Positions 61,438 to 64,000 of a stretch of DNA of 64,000 nucleotides are shown here, piece after piece; positions within the stretch are counted from its first letter, which is position 1; every line of letters starts with the position of its first letter. Origin of the DNA: Apostichopus japonicus. Taxonomy: Eukaryota; Echinodermata; Holothuroidea; Aspidochirotida; Stichopodidae. The position numbers were made by a program, and so were the translations under genes. The stretch spans positions 1,700,264 to 1,764,263 of the forward strand of contig NC_092583.1 of the NCBI RefSeq assembly GCF_037975245.1, in the 5' to 3' direction. Under the pieces are notes generated by a model. That model worked only from the letters and a program-made list of their open reading frames with translations, did no database searches and was not told the origin of the DNA.

Positions 61438-62506
61438 GTTAACTGCAGGACTTTACCGAAGCTTTGCGCCTCTCGCTGAGTTAGAGTGGGGAGATATGAG
61501 TAATAATAATAATAATAACACATTGGTTTCCACACATGAGCCAGAATGTTCACCAAAACAGAAGATAGTGTTTATAAAGACACACAAAACAGCGAGTACA
61601 ACAACTGCTTCCATCTTTGAGCGATACGGTTATTATCGCAATTTGACGTTCGTTACGGGAAAAAGCCACGTTCTATCCTTTCCTGGCAAATTTAATCGCA
61701 AAGATGTGTTATCGTTCCCTAAGATGAAGAAGAAGACGTTTGACATTTTAGCGAATCACGCCAGATATGATCGTAAGGAGATGAGTCTATTGATACCGAA
61801 TGCAGTCTACGTCACCATCCTACGAAAGCCCGAAGACCAATTGGAATCGGCTTTCGGATATTTCGAAATGTACAAAACGATTAATAAACTAGAGGGAGAA
61901 ACACATTTGGAGGCTTATATGAAAGACCCGAAGAAATATTGGAAAAAGTTTAAAATGTGGCAACTGAGTAGAAATGGACAATTATTCGATTTAGGTTTCG
62001 AGCATGAGTTCGATGAGGATGACGTCAAATTAGAGGGCGCAATTCAAGACTTGGACGAGGAATTGGACCTTGTTTTGATCAGAGAATATTACGACGAGTC
62101 TCTCATTCTATTAAGAAAATTATTGTGTTGGGATTATGAAGATATTTTATACATATCAGCTGGGGTCAGAAGTTCAAGTCATCGATTTCAGAAAAGTGAC
62201 GAATTAATAGCGAAGATTAAAAAATGGAACCATGGAGATGTTTTACTATATGATCACTTCAATCGGACATTTTGGAAGAAAGTAGATGCTTACGGTAAAG
62301 ATTTTCAGAGAGACTTGAAATTTTTTAGACAATTAAACCAGGAAGCTTTTGATCAATGTATCGATTCTTATAGACTTGACAGAGAAGATAGGAGAGAAGA
62401 TAAATTTGTACTTAAGAATAATACAGAAAGGTGCACCAGGATTCTAAGAGCCGACATCGGATACACGAAACTTATTCGAACTTATATGAAAAAGAAATAT
62501 GGATGA
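61438..62506 (+). CDS. Gal3ST-family sulfotransferase, exon 2 (catalytic domain), unit 3
   Basis: Catalytic exon as at 17511-18579. The translation from ATG 61496 is identical to units 1 and 2. The acceptor ATTTGAAG|G and the reading frame back to the splice site are intact, so the 405-residue product is predicted here too. Confidence 0.92.
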
Positions 62507-62873
62507 TTGCCCAAGAAATTACAATAGGTTCATTGAACTTATAATATTATTGTTGTTGTTGTTATTTTATAATCATTATTATTATTATGATTATTATTAT
62601 TCGGATGAATTGTCACTTATAGGCCTACGTATAACGTATGGTCTGTGATAACGTATAATCAATAGAAGACCAACACTGTTTTTTAAAGCGATCGTTGATA
62701 AGTGCTATTTTTTCTTCTTCTTTTATTTGCTGTAATTGTAGACCTTTGGACTTTCAGATTATATATATCGAAGGAAACCGTCGTGAGTAATTCTTGCCTA
62801 TTTCAACCGTTCCACCTTAGAATGTTAGACTCGCGTATTAGTTACTGAATAGCTATGTTAGGATAGACAAGCC

Positions 62874-63462
62874 AATACATACATACATCCATAGGCCTAC
62901 ATACATACATACATACATACATACATACATACATACATACATACATACATACATACATACACACATACATACATACATACATACATACATACATACATAC
63001 ATACATACATACATACATACATACATACATACATACATACATACATACATACATACATACATACATACATACATACATACATACATACATACATACATAC
63101 ATACATACATACATACATACATACATACATACATACATACATACATACATACATACATACATACATACATACATACATACATACATACATACATACATAC
63201 ATACATACATACATACATACATACATACATACATACATACATACATACATACATACATACATACATACATACATACATACATACATACATACATACATAC
63301 ATACATACATACATACATACATACATACATACATACATACATACATACATACATACATACATACATACATACATACATACATACATACATACATACATAC
63401 ATACATACATACATACATACATACATACATACATACATACATACATACATACATACATACAT
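62874..63462. repeat. (CATA)n microsatellite, unit 3 allele (about 590 bp)
   Basis: The purest allele: uninterrupted (ACAT)n except for one ACAC unit near 62959. It has neither the long CA-rich stretch of units 1 and 2 nor the (CATG)n block of unit 1. Confidence 0.97.
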
Positions 63463-64000
63463 GGTTATTATAGCTCATTGATATCGCCTTACGTCATTTG
63501 CCCTGCTATCAGGGTTGTGCCATTTACGAAAGGAAAGAAGGTTTTAATACTCTCGTTTCCTTTTCGTCGGAGCGTGGGTGGGGCAAGGGGGCTGTGAGTT
63601 GGACTGGAGGTTGTAAAAGAGGAGAAGGGGGGAATGGACCTCCTCTCGTGGGATTTACGCGGGTCAAATTCTTCAGAATTTTCCAGATATTTATCAGCAA
63701 AGTTTGAATCTCAGGTTTTCAGGGTGCCTGAGAAAATGTTTTAGAATGTTTCGTCTAGCCTTTTTCCTAGATCCCACGTACCTCTTCATCGATAGCATAC
63801 GTCTTAAAACTGTCATAGTTAATTCTCACGTTGAAGACGTTATCAATCTGTTTGTTTGTTTGTTTGTTTTTAAAGGGTGTCTTTAGGCAGAAAATTCATT
63901 TTGATATGTTTGTAGACCACTAGCCAATCACTGCTTCGAGTCCAGATTGTGTGTTTCTAGACCACTTTTAGTGTTTGAGAAATTACCCTTTAAAATAGCT
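63463..64000. other. Noncoding end of window, unit 3
   Basis: Counterpart of 19918-20455; still inside the array where the window stops. Confidence 0.5.

Larger units (their letters stand above)
44245..64000. repeat. Tandem array unit 3 (partial, 19.8 kb visible)
   Basis: Third unit, cut by the window end while still collinear with unit 1 near 20455 and unit 2 near 41750. It has the empty TTAA site at about 52857-52860. Between about 45700 and 47420 it is distinctly more divergent and holds unit-specific insertions (a solo-LTR-like segment and two mini-palindromes). It carries one complete Gal3ST-family gene. Confidence 0.95.

Overview
The window is animal nuclear DNA, not microbial. It is AT-rich, with a spliced metazoan-type gene (consensus GT..AG intron), long microsatellites, a decayed non-LTR retrotransposon end, tRNA-derived SINE heads, a solo-LTR candidate and several TTAA-flanked MITEs. 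The repeat style (frequent TAGGCCTA, dispersed 'CCCCCTTGGCTATGTGCCTGG'-type repeats, T2-like MITEs) suggests a marine deuterostome invertebrate, perhaps an echinoderm such as a sea cucumber. That assignment is an inference.

Layout: the window lies wholly inside a head-to-tail array of one large repeat. Unit 1 is about 1-22945, unit 2 about 22946-44244 and unit 3 about 44245-64000 (cut by the window end). Position 1 is homologous to 22946 and 44245, and the last bases are still collinear with units 1 and 2, so no unique flank is visible and the true unit boundary is unknown. Units are nearly identical except for discrete events: a 1252-bp TTAA-flanked element only in unit 1 (7680-8931), an 823-bp solo-LTR-like insertion and two tiny palindromic insertions only in unit 3 (45974-46968), different lengths of a (CATA)n microsatellite, and a more divergent stretch around the unit junctions.

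Each unit carries one recognisable gene: a galactose-3-O-sulfotransferase (Gal3ST) family enzyme on the + strand. The long open frame (336 codons from its first ATG) is only the luminal catalytic part. About 4 kb upstream lies a short exon (149 coding nt) encoding a basic tail and one hydrophobic segment, ending in a consensus donor. A consensus-type acceptor 58 nt before the downstream ATG restores frame and gives a 405-residue type II Golgi membrane protein, the expected architecture and size for this family. The three predicted catalytic exons are identical in translation.

Order inside a unit: a small inverted-ended repeat, a degenerate ~45-bp tandem repeat, several kb of noncoding DNA, dispersed repeat A (TTAGTCGG array), a polypyrimidine tract, (unit 1 only) the T2-like element, dispersed repeat B, a 146-bp tandem repeat with TGACCTAGGTCA palindromes 1.2-1.6 kb upstream of the gene, gene exon 1, an intron filled with paired MITEs, mini-palindromes, a SINE head and a GGTAAA/TTTACC palindrome array, the catalytic exon, the (CATA)n microsatellite, a LINE 3' remnant and a TGAGTGTTCACAC repeat array.

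The most novel signal is a class of mini-palindromes 23-35 bp long, with small loops and 5-bp flanking direct repeats. Two have empty sites in the sister units, which is direct evidence that such tiny hairpins insert, or are left behind, as discrete units. Coordinates were counted by hand and repeat edges may be off by a few bases.
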